Shown: one piece after another, positions 37,339 to 47,953 of the stretch | Position numbering within the stretch: the first letter of the stretch is position 1 | How the letters are laid out: the number at the start of each line of letters is the position of its first letter | Assembly (NCBI RefSeq): GCF_000004075.3 | Contig: NC_026656.2 | Span: 18,486,607 to 18,550,606 of the forward strand | Direction: 5' to 3' | DNA length: 64,000 nt | Origin: Cucumis sativus | Taxonomy: Eukaryota; Streptophyta; Magnoliopsida; Cucurbitales; Cucurbitaceae | Notes under the pieces: model-generated | The model's input: the letters and a program-made list of their open reading frames with translations, nothing else | The model's database searches: none | What the model was told of the DNA's origin: nothing | Translations under genes and position numbers: made by a program

Positions 37339-37363
37339 TATATATATATATATATATATATAT
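37339..37363. repeat. (TA)n microsatellite
   Basis: Alternating TA repeat of about 12 units. Confidence 0.8.
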
Positions 37364-38230
37364 CTTATATTTAAAATAGGTATCAAATACCTTCTTCTAC
37401 CTATCAAAGTCTAATTTGAATCGAAGGAGCCTAAAGTTATTCAATATAACCAAACCCATCCTTCATCAGCCCGCCTGCCCAATCTAACGGCCCAAACGCA
37501 CTTGATCTAAAAGAGTAAATAAAAAGAAGAAAAAAATATATATAATCCCCCGCCTTCTGCGTCTCCATTTTCCGTTGCGTCCTACCATCCCGCCGCCGCG
37601 TTCTCCACCTTGCTCAGCACCGCAAACCTTCTCTGCCGATCTTCTTCCCTCCGTTGGTATAAGGTATTTTCTATATTACATATATATCTTTTGAGTTTCG
37701 ATACTTACAATGGAAGAACGTCTGTAAGCTCAAACGAACGGGAAGATCGGTTCGATTTGAGAATCGATTTTTCCTAATCAAGGAGTTCAGATATTCCTTT
37801 GATTGTTCATTCTTAAGATCATTATTTTGATTATCAGTTTCGCCAAAAACCATAGAACCAAGAGACTTTTTATGTTATGGAAGATTTGAGTTGAACATTA
37901 TGCTAGTTTAAAATTGAACAACTTTGGGTCTTTAGTGTTTCGTAGAGATTGAAATTGCTGATAGCCCAGTAGTCTAAGAAAAGTACGCTACCTAGGAGAA
38001 CAAATTAAAAGGTAACTTTCCCACAACACCTTAATATCTTATACCTATGGAATTTTACTAACTATTTCATTTGCTCAACGAATTTGATATCATTTTTTTC
38101 ATTAAGCTCGAAATTGGAACTTTCAACATCTATACTGTTTACCCCTTTTCAATAGGCTCTTGCACTGTAATGAGCTAATAATTTCCGTTGCATATATCTC
38201 AAGGTTGTTGGAAATTGAACCCATAATACA

Positions 38231-38752
38231 ATGAATTCAATCAGTGGCTCCATTGGTGAAACTTACTATGATGTACTGTCTTTAAGAGAAGATGCTAGCT
38301 TTGACGAAATTCGAGCCAGCTATCGGTCGGCTCTCCTTAATTTCCACCCTGATAAATTACAAGCCATGTGCCATAAATCTCATCCAGACGACATCATGGG
38401 GGAAAGATACTTCAAGGTGCAGAAGGCTTGGGAAGTTCTCGGCAGCTCGAAATCCCGTGCATCTTATGACAGAGAGCTCCAAGCTGCCAAAGGGGATGCA
38501 ATTGGTGCAGAGAGCATAAGCTTAGAGGATATGGTTGTGGAAGATAAAGGTGAAGTTGTAGAACTTCTTTATCAGTGCCGTTGTGGGGATTACTTCTTTA
38601 TTGATTCCGGGGAGTTGGATGAAATGGGATATCCATTGTTGAGGAATGGTAGTAAGGTTTCTTTAAGGACTCTAAATGCTTTGCCTGCTTCTGTTGTTTT
38701 ACCCTGTGGTTCTTGCTCTTTGAAGGTTCGTTTGCTAATTGATTCGAATTGA
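38231..38752 (+). CDS. DPH4: DPH4 / DNAJC24-type J protein with CSL zinc finger
   Basis: Co-chaperone-like factor of diphthamide synthesis on elongation factor 2; the yeast ortholog is Dph4/Jjj3. 173 aa, one coding exon. N-terminal J domain at about residues 11-82 (YYDVLSLREDASFDEIRASYR), with the diagnostic HPD at 39-41 and FKVQKAWEVL in helix III. The C-terminal CSL (DPH3-like) zinc finger spans about 95-168: YQCRCGDYF supplies Cys116 and Cys118, and LPCGSCSL supplies Cys159 and Cys162. The length and domain order fit the family closely, including the Arabidopsis homolog At4g10130. The CSL finger separates it from ordinary type III J proteins. 5' UTR introns are likely, as no start lies close to the promoter-like region. 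Confidence 0.9.
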   Translation: MNSISGSIGETYYDVLSLREDASFDEIRASYRSALLNFHPDKLQAMCHKSHPDDIMGERYFKVQKAWEVLGSSKSRASYDRELQAAKGDAIGAESISLEDMVVEDKGEVVELLYQCRCGDYFFIDSGELDEMGYPLLRNGSKVSLRTLNALPASVVLPCGSCSLKVRLLIDSN

Positions 38753-41559
38753 CTGTTGAATTTGAATGATCGAAATCACAACGATTTCTCTTAATATCCT
38801 TGCCACTTGTTTAAATTGAGAGAGTTTATGAGAATTTTGTGCTCTTCGGTAGAGTTTACGTGGGTTTTCTTTAATGCAACTTTGTTGAGTGAAGTTCAAC
38901 AATTTTCCTAGGCTGTTTGGTTCAACTTTGTACATGTGGATTGTGGGGGTTACTAATCGGCATCTGAAAGGCATCAGCTTGAAGACTTCGTCGTGTACTG
39001 AATTGTCAAAATTTGAGAGAACAACCAGAGTGTACACCAAGAGATGGGGGGAAATCCATGGTAGTTTCCTTCTCTAAAAATGACTGCTGGGTAAGATACA
39101 TTGTTATTTCCTTCCTTCCCCTCGCAGGCTCTCTTGTAAAACCAAAGACGCCCGAAAACGAAGTACAACTGGAGGAGGAATTAATAAACAAGTCTGGCAA
39201 GGGGAATACTGACTGAACTATTTTAGAATAGGTTTAGTTAATTTTTGAGGTAGCGTATTTGCTAAATGATCAATTTGTTAATGACGACCTTTCTAGAAAA
39301 CTTGTGGCAAACTGCCTAAGAAAATTCCCAAACTGGTGATTTGCTCCCTTGGATTGCTGCTTTTTTTTTTTTTCTGTAAAGGGGATGATTCCTTGATAAT
39401 TTTCTACTTCACTGACCCTTTTGCCTTTGGTGGTAATCTTTCATGCCCCCCTAGATGGGTTAAGAATTGGCTAAAGGAGGCCTTAGGAGGTTGGTGTCTT
39501 GAAAGCGAGATGAAGATTCCCATCGGATGTAAGGGTAGTAAAATGATTATTTTTGTTGAAGTTTGCAGGATAACGTCTCGTGTTGGTGTTCTAGGCATAC
39601 AAAGTTCATTAGTAATTGTAATATAATGACCAATCTTTAATCTTTCTTCTTATGATCTTTTACAATTGAAAAATCGTGGTTTTCTTCACTCTCAACTTCT
39701 AAGTTATTACAAAGGGTTTTAATTTTTTTTTTATATGTTGATATTTTCATGTCCGAGGGTCTGAGTTTGACATCAACACGAGTGAAAACATTAATAATGT
39801 AGATGAAAAAATGAAAATTAAACTACAAGCATTTCAACTATTCTAAAAGGTTGAAAAATGTTTAATATATTAATTTTAAAAAAATATCATCAATGTCAAA
39901 ATTTTATCATTATTTTCAACATTTTTCGTAAATTTAAAATATCGATAGTTTTGTATCATAAATTTAAAATATCAATAGTTTTGTGGACAGTGTAGAAATA
40001 GCAGGCACCAACGTATTGGAATACTCAAACCCTCATCAACTTTGTACTCGTTATATATATATAAACTAGATTATATTGATATCATTATTTGACATAATGG
40101 CAAAAGTCTTCTAGTCCTCTCTAGACCTAAGTTGAAATTTCACTCTTCACTTTTTTGTTTTTAGATTATTTTTATTGAATTATAAAACCTACATTTAACA
40201 AAAAAAATTTGTATTCATCAGTTAGAGTAGGTATCTACCTACGAATAAAATGGACAAGATAATGAAAGACCACTAGTAATGTACTAATTAAAAAAATTGC
40301 CATAAAAGCATAACACCGAACAAAACAAAATGAGACCAAACATCATTTTCTAAAAAATTATGATATAATTAACCAGATCAAAGGCTTTTGTACCCAACTA
40401 AACGTGAAAAGGTTAGTGATATATTAAGAAATACCTAATAACATTTGCAACTTACTTAAGATGAGGTGTCTCAATCCCGTCTTGTAGGGATAAATTTTCG
40501 GCAGCATCATCATCAGCTTTGCCTTTAAGCAGCCGGATGAAGATGCTTTGCCTCGCATAACAGGCACGATCAAGTCAATTTTGATGGCTAGCAGTCAATT
40601 TTATGACACACTGTAACAGCTTAAAAGTCAAATCATGACCCTGTAATTCATCTTCTATAGTGGCTTCATGATAAGCATTTAAATGAAGGGAAAGTGTTGC
40701 TATCCACTTCCTAAGTCTCAAAATTACAGTGCAAATGAGCAGCAAGAAGTTTTCTCAAAAAGTGAGTCTCAACTTTATTGCGCACCATCTACCACTAACG
40801 TTGTTTACAATCCAATGATGGAAAAAACTGCAGATACAATTCGGGAAAACATCTAATAGTTCGATTTGGGAAAAATTAATGGTTAATCTCGGTGTGTGTG
40901 TGTGTATTTTTTTCCCCCTCCTCTCTCTTGATAGTAACAGTCTGGATATCATCAATTTTCAGTTCGTTTTTCATCAATACGATCAGGTGGAACTGATTTA
41001 AAAGCGAAACGACCCTAAGTACTAAATAGAGCATTTATGAAAAGAAACAGACTAATTAACTTCTTCATTTAAAACGAGCGAACTTGGTATGTGGACATCA
41101 TACCAGATTGAGACCAAACTTTTGAAGATCAGCTGTTTGTTTTTCGTACTCTTCTCCTCACATGAGCTTTAATAATGGAAGTGCCACACTGATCAAGTTG
41201 TCAAAAATAGGAGATATTGGTTGGTTAAACGTATCAATTCTCTCAAATCTTGAGCATCAAGTGAGAATCCAAGCGCCTAGAAAAGTAGGTGTTAGATTAG
41301 CTTACAGTACGGCAATCAATTTTCTAAGTGTGAGCTTTGTGCTGGGAATCTCTAGTGCAGTTCAACATCATTAGTTGGAGTGTCTTGTGCTCTCTTCTAT
41401 CTTTGTCTTTACACCTAAGGATTAAAAAACGTTATTTTCATTAAGATATGAAGGCACTGTCAAAAATAGTCATTCTGAACCCTAGAACAGTAAGGGGCGA
41501 TTAATTCTTTATATAGTTTGCTGGCTCATAAACCAACCAGAAAATCTTGCTTCTCCAAT
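38753..41559. other. Spacer between DPH4 and the 204-aa gene
   Basis: Frames at 38735-39626 on both strands overlap each other and show no family features; they are treated as noise and DPH4 3' UTR. A 31-bp tandem duplication lies around 39918-39976. A 41-codon frame without Met at 40452-40574 (-) looks coding-like but is unidentified. Confidence 0.5.
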
Positions 41560-42287
41560 ATGGGGGTCTTTTATCAAGAAGACCCACCAAATCCTTCCAG
41601 GAAATGCTTTCTAGCAGGTGCTTTGAAGGATGCATTCTGCAACTGCCATACTTTTAGAAAACCACTGCCAAAGTTTAACGATGAGGACGATTATCCTACA
41701 AGTGACTTTGATGATACAGAGGAAGTACTCACCAACTTATCCTCGTGTCACATATCTACAGATATTGTAACCTTTTGTTTCTATTTCCTATTATATGAAA
41801 ATTGTTTCTCAGTTTCGATCTACTTCTCAACTCTCAGGAAATTGTATCAGAAATCAGAACTCGAGCAATGGAAAAGTTGAAACGAAAGACTAACCTGTCA
41901 GACAGCTTCTCCTGGGTTTTCTCACCTGCAACCAAAGAATTATATATTACTTCAATGGAGATTGAGAAGATGGATGAATCTGGAAATGAAGATAACATGG
42001 GAGATGAGTTCTACTCTGTTCGGAGTTTTCTCACGTGTTGTTCAACTGCAGCAACAAATGAAGCCTTCTTTTCTGTGGAAGCCAACTTTTCCCGATGTTC
42101 AAGCTTAAATGGTCTTAATTTTCTAGATGAGGATCTCAAGAGACGCACCATCTTGCAGGAAGTTTTTCATTGTGAAGGATGGCCGTTCGGTCTTTGCAGG
42201 AAGGCAGTCTTACTTCCGCCACTGCCCAAGTCGCCATCTGAATCTTGGTTATGGAGTAAAGGCACCAAAATTGTAAAGACATATTGA
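41560..42287 (+). CDS. Conserved plant protein of unknown function (204 aa)
   Basis: Two exons, 41560-41724 and 41838-42287 (615 nt in frame). The N-terminus MGVFYQEDPPNPS, the middle EIVSEIRTRAMEKLKRKTNLSDSFSWVFSP, the DEFYSVRSF ... FSVEANFSRCSSLNGLNF block and the C-terminus HCEGWPFGLCRKAVLLPPLPKSPSESWLW resemble a group of uncharacterised plant proteins I recall from genome annotations. I know no function for it. There is no membrane segment or signal peptide. The SxRSF-FSRCSS repeats and the Pro/Ser-rich end suggest a soluble, partly disordered protein. The frame extends 14 codons upstream to 41518, but MGVFY is the conserved start. The DDTEE/EIVSEIR junction uses a GAA/GTACTC donor and a TCTCAG acceptor. 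Confidence 0.85.
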
Positions 42288-42768
42288 TGTCCAGATTTGG
42301 AGCTAAACTCTGTTTTTGTACTTTCTTGGTAACAAAACTCATCAAGTTATTTGATCTGATTAATTCCAACTACACAAATTACTTCATAAACATTTGTTTT
42401 AACCCTCTAAGCTATTTTACCGGTAATGCGAGGTTCAGTAGCGAAAATCATAGTGAAGGTTGCCCTCTCCGCAGATGACACGGAACTCTTTAGGAACTCA
42501 TAAATCTAAACACCAGAAACGGATGATACAAACTTGCAAAATTTAAAAGGAACTTCTCATAAATAAATAAAGGCAAAAGGAATCCAAGAATTGGCAAACA
42601 AGCAAGGATGTTTAATTCTGAAAACTCATTCGTCGATGTAAGATCTTATTCGATTGCAATTTAACTCCACATTAATTGGTTCTGAGAGTAGACAATAAAA
42701 CATTGAAGAACATACACCCAAACTAAAGGAAGCTTGCAGTTACAGCCAAACATTCAAAGGTGCCAAAT
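42288..42768. other. Convergent 3' UTR region
   Basis: Lies between the 3' ends of the 204-aa gene and SDH5; no exon was recognised. Confidence 0.5.
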
Positions 42769-44583
42769 TTATGCTCTTTGCTCAACATATGACCCCGATA
42801 GACCAGAGGTTCCCAGCACAGAAACCTGTAGTAAAATAGCAAAGATGGCATGGTTAACAAACAAATGATCAAATTCGTTTATTAAATTTTAAAAAAGAAA
42901 AGCCATTTATTATAATTAGAATAACAAAAGCGTTAACTCTTTCCAATGCAAGTATATGATTAAATTATTATAGCTGAACATGTATTAATCTGCAGGGTTT
43001 ATAAAAGTAAACAAGGATGAGTCACCAAACTCCTAGCCCAGTGTTCCCATATAAGCTTTCTTACCAGTTCAAAATTAACATATTGTGATCAAAAGACTCC
43101 ACTCTTTTATAATGTAATGGTGCAAGGATTCTAAGTTGGCAATTGTATTTGCCTAATGGGCTATATTTAATTCACCAACTTAAATGTTTAAAAATAGCAA
43201 CTTAGAAACTACAAAGCAGAAAGGCTTCTTACCTTTCCCCACTCAGATCCAAGGCCACTGCATCTCATTTTCAAGTATATCATCTTTGTTCCTAACTCTG
43301 TTTCCACTTTCTTCCGCAGATAGTTTTCCTCAGGACCAAATGAATCCAAGTAGGCTATATAGCGTTCATGAACCGTATGTAATGCCTTCTTAAGCTCATC
43401 GGACAAAGGCTTCACATTCTGCAGATTGTCTCAGAAGTTTTTACATTATAAACAACTGGCAAAAAAAAAAATACAAAATGATAAATCTGTAAGTCCAATA
43501 CCTCGCCACTAAGACCAATGCTATCATCAATTTCCATTTTCAAATTGATAAGCATATCCCCAAACTCCTCAGCCGCTTCAGCTGCTCGGAAAACATTTTC
43601 CACAATTTCTTTTCCAGCTTTATCATCAGTGCTTCCAGACAACGCGGTCTTTACATCATAAATAACCGCCTCAGGAAGCTTATCCCAACTTGCAGCCATT
43701 AAATCCTTGAAAACGTTCTGAAGCTTGGGATCTTCAATTGTGGGCATGCTAACTACATCAGCACTAAAATATCTAGCGTGCCCTACACCAGATGGATAGC
43801 TACAATCTGCAGAAATTTACCAGAGACAGGTATATGATATATTTTCAAACATTAAAATGCAGAAATAAGAATTTAATTGAGTGTATCTACATTGTTCATA
43901 CAATCAGATCACCATGGCGACCTGAAATAATAAAATACAATGGTAAATGAATTTTAATATTTTACTTGATATTCCTTGGCCTCACATACGAAATTGGTTT
44001 TGTTAAGATTCTTTGAGACAAAGACATTGCTTAAAGTTACGATAAGGAGAAGTTTGGCATTTCACAGAAAAAGCACACTGCGCGCACTATAAAGACTCGT
44101 CGCACAATTGACCTGATGATAGATATTAATACAGAAAATAATGTAGCAATTTACTAAACGAATACAGCGAGCAATACTTTAAATTGGAAGAACTAAATCT
44201 GTATGTGTACTTCATGGAAGAAGAACCATACATTTAACTAATCACGAGTAATACACAAGCATATCGGCAATCGTGAGAAAAAAGCTCAATAGCTAGCATT
44301 TATTAAGTTGATCAAAGAATAGCGAACAAGGAATTCCGCTTCCTTCCAAATTAATCAGGAAAGATTTAAATCTATGAAAGAAAAATAACTAATTAAGAAG
44401 CGTACCAGAAGAAACTCTCTGTGGAGAATCTGAGAAAGAAGGACGATGGGACGAGAGATAGAAGAAGCTTCGTGCAACCTGATGATTACTTTGGAGCAAA
44501 TTCCGGTGAGTGACTCCGGCGATGCCGTAAGATCTGGCGCGAACAGAACGCAATAGTGATCTAAGAATCACAGTTTTCTCCAT
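42769..44583 (-). CDS. SDH5: Succinate dehydrogenase subunit 5, mitochondrial
   Basis: Plant-specific subunit of respiratory complex II, nuclear encoded. Four exons: 44583-44406, 43806-43502, 43418-43233, 42825-42769; 726 nt in frame, 241 aa. The N-terminal ~60 residues are rich in Arg/Ser and lack acidic residues early on (MEKTVILRSLLRSVRARSYG), as expected of a mitochondrial presequence. The mature part matches SDH5: MPTIEDPKLQNVFKDLMAASW, DKAGKEIVENVFRAAEAAEEFG, NLKMEIDDSIGLSGE, YIAYLDSFGPEENYL, KKVETELGTKMIYLKMRCSGLGSEWGK and the C-terminus VLGTSGLSGSYVEQRA. All introns are GT-AG. Three TGGGCC-type site II motifs lie 137-214 bp upstream, typical of genes for mitochondrial proteins. Confidence 0.94.
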
Positions 44584-44719
44584 GACTTTCCCTCTTTACC
44601 TTGAAACTGCAAAATTAAAAGCTAACTCAGAGAGCGGAGGCTGTTCGAAATGACCGGAAACAAAAATAAGAGTAAATTGTAAGAAGCGCCTCCTTCAATT
44701 TCTCTGTCTTACTTGATTT

Positions 44720-44797
44720 TGGGCCGAACGTATGTCTTATTGGGTCATGGCCCAATCATAACATTTTGGACAGTACTTTTAGAGAAATTATTGGGCC
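44720..44797 (-). promoter_or_regulatory. Site II (TGGGCC/GGCCCA) cluster upstream of SDH5
   Basis: Three copies: 44720-44725 (TGGGCC), 44749-44754 (GGCCCA) and 44792-44797 (TGGGCC). Such elements bind TCP factors and are enriched before genes for respiratory and ribosomal proteins. Confidence 0.55.
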
Positions 44798-44834
44798 GTA
44801 GGTTTCTCAATCCGCAAGTGTTGGATTTATAAAT

Positions 44835-45050
44835 GGATAGTCGCAAATTTAGCAATTAAATTCAAATTAATTAAGTATATAGCACAATTTTAAAAAAATG
44901 TAAATATAGCAAAATTTGTTAAATTCTATCAATGATATAAGTTTATCACTGATATATTATATGAGGTTTATCCGTGATAGTTTTGCTATATTTGCAATTT
45001 TTTTAAAATGTTGCTATATCCTTAATTATTATTGCTAAAATAGTCATCAA
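44835..45050. mobile_element. MITE with long imperfect terminal inverted repeats
   Basis: The left arm (44835-44921; TTAGCAAT ... AAATATAGCAAAATTT) is repeated in inverted orientation at the right (44976-45050; TTTTGCTATATTTGC ... ATTGCTAAAATAGTC). The arms are about 75-85 bp. The central part carries the tatcaatgata/tatcactgata motif familiar from cucurbit interspersed repeats. Non-autonomous DNA element with no coding capacity; a Mutator-like origin is a guess. Target-site duplications were not resolved. Confidence 0.55.
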
Positions 45051-45919
45051 TTACAATTTTCCTTTATAAATGTTCAAACTCACTCTAACAAGTACAAATC
45101 AATTCATCATCTGTTTGAGTGAGTTTTAAGATTTTTTAATTTTTGAAAAATGTTATATTTTGAATTTTCTAAATCGACCCCGACCAAATTCTTTCTTATC
45201 ACATATTGCCCACTTTATGTTCGTTTTAGTTTAATTAGTTTGCTCAGTTTTTCATTGGTTTCAAAATATGGCTATTTCATAAGATTAATGAAATTTGATC
45301 AATTTGGTTTGGACAGGGAAATCTCCCACTAAGTTTGAGTTTTCAAAATTATCTTTAAACTTCAAACTTTCCGTTTTTATTGGACATGATCCATGACCTA
45401 TACTAGATCTTTAATTTTAGTTTTAGTCTTTTCTTTAACTAGAAAAACTTCAAATATGTTTCTGGATAATTTGTTTTAGATTCCTCTAGATTTCGACAAA
45501 ATAACACTTCTTCTTTTAAGCTCTATCACACATGAATAAAAAGTTGAATCCCTAATCTTTTACAAGGCCGATTTAATTCATGATTTGCCTTTATTTTTAT
45601 TTCTTTCACAATAAAATGAACTAAAATATGTTTTCAAAATTTATGTTCAGTTCTTTTTTACTGCATACCAATTTATTTTTGTACGGAAACATGTACGCAT
45701 GTTTTATTCACTCAATTAAATTTCAACGAACATTAGTGAAAAATTTTGAGATGATAATACTTAATGTAGTAGAAGCTTACCATAAATAATGGAGCGAACT
45801 AGATAAAGCAACGAAGCCCACACATTCTTCATGTTTCAATCCATAAATCAGAAGAATAGACCCTCTCAGGAGTTTGGACTCAATAAGCCATTTGCTCGGC
45901 TCTGTTATATCCTTCTTCA
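45051..45919. other. Carboxylesterase upstream region
   Basis: AT-rich. A TATA-like CATAAATAA lies near 45781-45789. An upstream ATG at 45831 opens a frame that overlaps the main start. Confidence 0.5.
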
Positions 45920-46064
45920 ATGGAATCCGGCGAACCAGAAACAGCCTTCGAGTTACTCCCGCTTATTCGTATCTACAAGAATGGAAGAATTGAGCGACTT
46001 GTCGGAATTGATTTCGTCCCATCGGGAACCGATCCTCTCACCGGCGTCACATCTAAAGATGTAA
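45831..46064 (+). other. Upstream ORF overlapping the carboxylesterase start
   Basis: A 77-codon frame starting 89 bp before the main ATG and overlapping it by 145 bp in another frame. It counts only if transcription starts near the TATA-like box at 45781. No family resemblance. Confidence 0.3.
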
Positions 46065-46900
46065 CATTACTCCCGACATTTGGCGTCTCAGCGAGACTCT
46101 TCCTCCCAAACCTCACTCACTCAACTCAACGCCTTCCAGTAGTAGTCTATTTTCACGGTGGTTGCTTCTGCACACAATCACCTTTCACGGCCAAGTACCA
46201 CAACTATCTCAACGCCCTTACTGCTGAAGCCAAAGTCGTGGCAGTTTCCGTTAACTACAGGAAGGCGCCAGAGCATCCCATTCCCACAGCTTACGAAGAC
46301 TCGTGGGCTGCCCTTCAATGGGTCATTTCACACCGTGATGGGAAAGGACCTGAGATGTGGATGAACAAACATGTAGATTTCAAAAGGGTGTTTTTGGCCG
46401 GAGCTAGTGCTGGTGCCAACATTGCTCACAACCTGGCAATGGTGGCCGGAGATCCTGATTGTGGGGTGAACATCAATCTCATTGGAGTTGCTTTGGAGCA
46501 TCCATACTTTTGGGGCAGTGTGAGAATTGGTAAGGAGGCAGAGAATCCAGTGAAGGCGAGGTTATTTGATCAGCTGTGGGGGTTTATTTGTCCAGCGAGA
46601 CCGGAGAATGACGACCCATGGGTGAATCCAGTGGCAGAAGGAGCAGGGAGGCTGGCGGGGCTGGGGAGTGGGAGGGTGCTAGTTTGTGTGGCGGAGAAAG
46701 ATGTGCTGAGGGACAGAGGAAGGCTTTACTTTGAGGCGTTGGGGGGCAGTGGGTGGTTCGGGGTGGCGGAGATTGTGGAAACGGAGGATGAGGATCATAT
46801 GTTTCATTTGAATGATTTGGAAGGTCAGAAGGCTAAGGATCTGATCCGACGCCTGGGGGATTTCTTCAACAGGGATATGCCCCCTTCTCTGCTGCTCTGA
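45920..46900 (+). CDS. Plant carboxylesterase (CXE, GID1-like hydrolase fold)
   Basis: Alpha/beta hydrolase of the plant CXE group, intronless, 326 aa (usual length about 310-340). It hydrolyses short esters; the natural substrate is not predictable. Catalytic features: nucleophile Ser163 in GASAG, likely acid Asp261 in VAEKDVL and His293 in EDEDHMFHL. The oxyanion-hole motif near residue 79 reads HGGCFC instead of the usual HGGGFC. NYRKAPEHPIP and AYEDSWAALQWV are characteristic of the family. GID1 receptors share the fold but lack the catalytic His; here the His is kept, so an enzyme is favoured. No signal peptide is visible, so the protein is likely cytosolic. Confidence 0.92.
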   Translation: MESGEPETAFELLPLIRIYKNGRIERLVGIDFVPSGTDPLTGVTSKDVTLLPTFGVSARLFLPNLTHSTQRLPVVVYFHGGCFCTQSPFTAKYHNYLNALTAEAKVVAVSVNYRKAPEHPIPTAYEDSWAALQWVISHRDGKGPEMWMNKHVDFKRVFLAGASAGANIAHNLAMVAGDPDCGVNINLIGVALEHPYFWGSVRIGKEAENPVKARLFDQLWGFICPARPENDDPWVNPVAEGAGRLAGLGSGRVLVCVAEKDVLRDRGRLYFEALGGSGWFGVAEIVETEDEDHMFHLNDLEGQKAKDLIRRLGDFFNRDMPPSLLL

Positions 46901-47259
46901 GTCTTTGACTTTGGTCGGGTCTTCAATTTTTAAGGCTATTTTGTTATGGAATCGAATTTGTAATCTTTTTTTATTTTTAGGGAAGAAAGGGTAAACGAGG
47001 CATATTTAGAGTGTCCAGAACATAGAGGTGCACTTTTCTACTTTCTCTGTTTCTATCAACTAAAAGAATGATATTGGAATTACAAGAACAGATCAAAACC
47101 AATAACCATTGAAGAATCTGACATCCCGATTCCATCATAATGAACATGTAGCTTTTTAATGGATGATGTGTGTTTAAATAGAGCACCTTCAGTTGCAGGA
47201 CAGCAAATAACAGTGAAACATTAAACTCAAACAGAGTGAAGCTTTAAAACACTACGGTG
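46901..47259. other. Carboxylesterase 3' flank
   Basis: 3' UTR and short spacer; no exon was recognised. Confidence 0.5.
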
Positions 47260-47640
47260 TCAAGCATTGTTACTAATAGTTTGAATAATGTTTGACGATA
47301 TAAGCTTCAAGACATGTTCTTCAAGGTGCTCCATTGCATTTGTCTGCCGAAATTCGCTAGTGCGAACTTTAGAGGGCAACTCATCTTCCCTCCTGCACTG
47401 CTTTGTCGTACTTGATAGCTAGGTTTAGCATTTTCCTCTCCGCAAGGAAGAAGAAATCACAAAATATATCAATCAGCACACCAGCAGTCTACTCAATAAC
47501 AAACTTTCACGATCCAAAGGGATTCGCTCGCTTACTTGAAAGTTGCACGTTCGTTTTTGAATGGCTGTTAAACCGGCGAAGAGCTAGGCGCCATCAGTCC
47601 TTTTCTTCTTAGGAATTGAGAATGCCGGTAAATATTTGCT
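47260..47640 (-). pseudogene. Unidentified coding remnant or partial gene beside U4
   Basis: The region 47260-47418 on the minus strand reads as a 52-residue C-terminus with a coding look (EDELPSKVRTSEF, NAMEHLEEHVLKLISSNIIQ) that ends in TGA. It is preceded by an acceptor-like ACCTAG. Upstream, a stretch ending TTTCAA/GTAAGC could be a preceding exon (AGLTAIQKRTCNFQ), but its frame holds a stop further upstream and no start codon was found. I do not recognise the protein. It may be the tail of a truncated or pseudogenised copy, or exons of a gene whose 5' part is missing here. It lies about 100 bp downstream of the U4 gene on the same strand. Confidence 0.3.
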
Positions 47641-47717
47641 ATATTAGTAATTTTTCAATAATTATTTCTATAATTCTCACCAAATCAACTACATAAAAAT
47701 TGGAAACAATTAAAAAG

Positions 47718-47733
47718 TTGCACTAAGAAATTG
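47718..47733 (-). terminator. snRNA 3' box of U4
   Basis: On the minus strand CA, seven bases, then AGTGCAA. This fits the plant Pol II snRNA 3'-end signal CA(N)3-10AGTNNAA directly after the RNA. Confidence 0.75.
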
Positions 47734-47887
47734 TAGGGCTTTACCCCGAAGGGAGCCCTTCCAGAAATTCTCGAAGGCCTGAGCCAAACCCAGGCCTAAG
47801 AGGGGGTTTGGAAATAGTTTTCAACCAGCAATAGACGCGCCTCGGTTAGAACCTCACTAGCTGCGTCATTGCCCCAAGCGCAAAGAT
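47732..47887 (-). ncRNA. U4: U4 spliceosomal snRNA
   Basis: About 156 nt, matching plant U4 as I know it. The 5' end ATCTTTGCGCTTGGGG pairs with U6 (stem II). GCAGCTAGTGAGGTTCTAACC and CGAGGCGCG form stem I and the 5' stem-loop with the kink-turn that binds the 15.5K/Snu13 protein. TTGCTGGTTGAAAACTATTT follows, then the central and 3' hairpins with a Sm site GAATTTCTGG and a terminal CCCTTCGGGG stem. The promoter is complete (upstream sequence element and TATA), and a 3' box follows, so this looks like an active gene rather than a processed pseudogene. The exact 3' end is uncertain by a few bases. Confidence 0.93.
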
Positions 47888-47912
47888 AATTTTGAAGATT
47901 AACTAAGCTTCC

Positions 47913-47920
47913 TTTTTATA
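47913..47920 (-). promoter_or_regulatory. U4 TATA box
   Basis: TATAAAAA on the minus strand, starting 33 nt upstream of the first U4 nucleotide. Confidence 0.85.
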
Positions 47921-47953
47921 GCTGACCGTATCACCTTTACATGATACATTTTT

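Larger units (their letters stand above)
35925..38230. other. Spacer upstream of DPH4
   Basis: Contains a CT-rich tract (36254-36281), a 65-bp tandem duplication (36771-36900), a TA microsatellite (37339-37363) and, nearer DPH4, GGCCCA at 37489-37494 (site II type). The region 37550-38230 probably holds the DPH4 5' UTR with one or more introns. Confidence 0.55.

Noticed and set aside
38735-39626. Several overlapping frames on both strands after DPH4
   Set aside because: They overlap each other, have no family features and lie in the expected 3' UTR and spacer of DPH4.
47403-47612. 69-codon plus-strand frame near U4
   Set aside because: It runs antisense to the better supported minus-strand coding remnant and has no family features.
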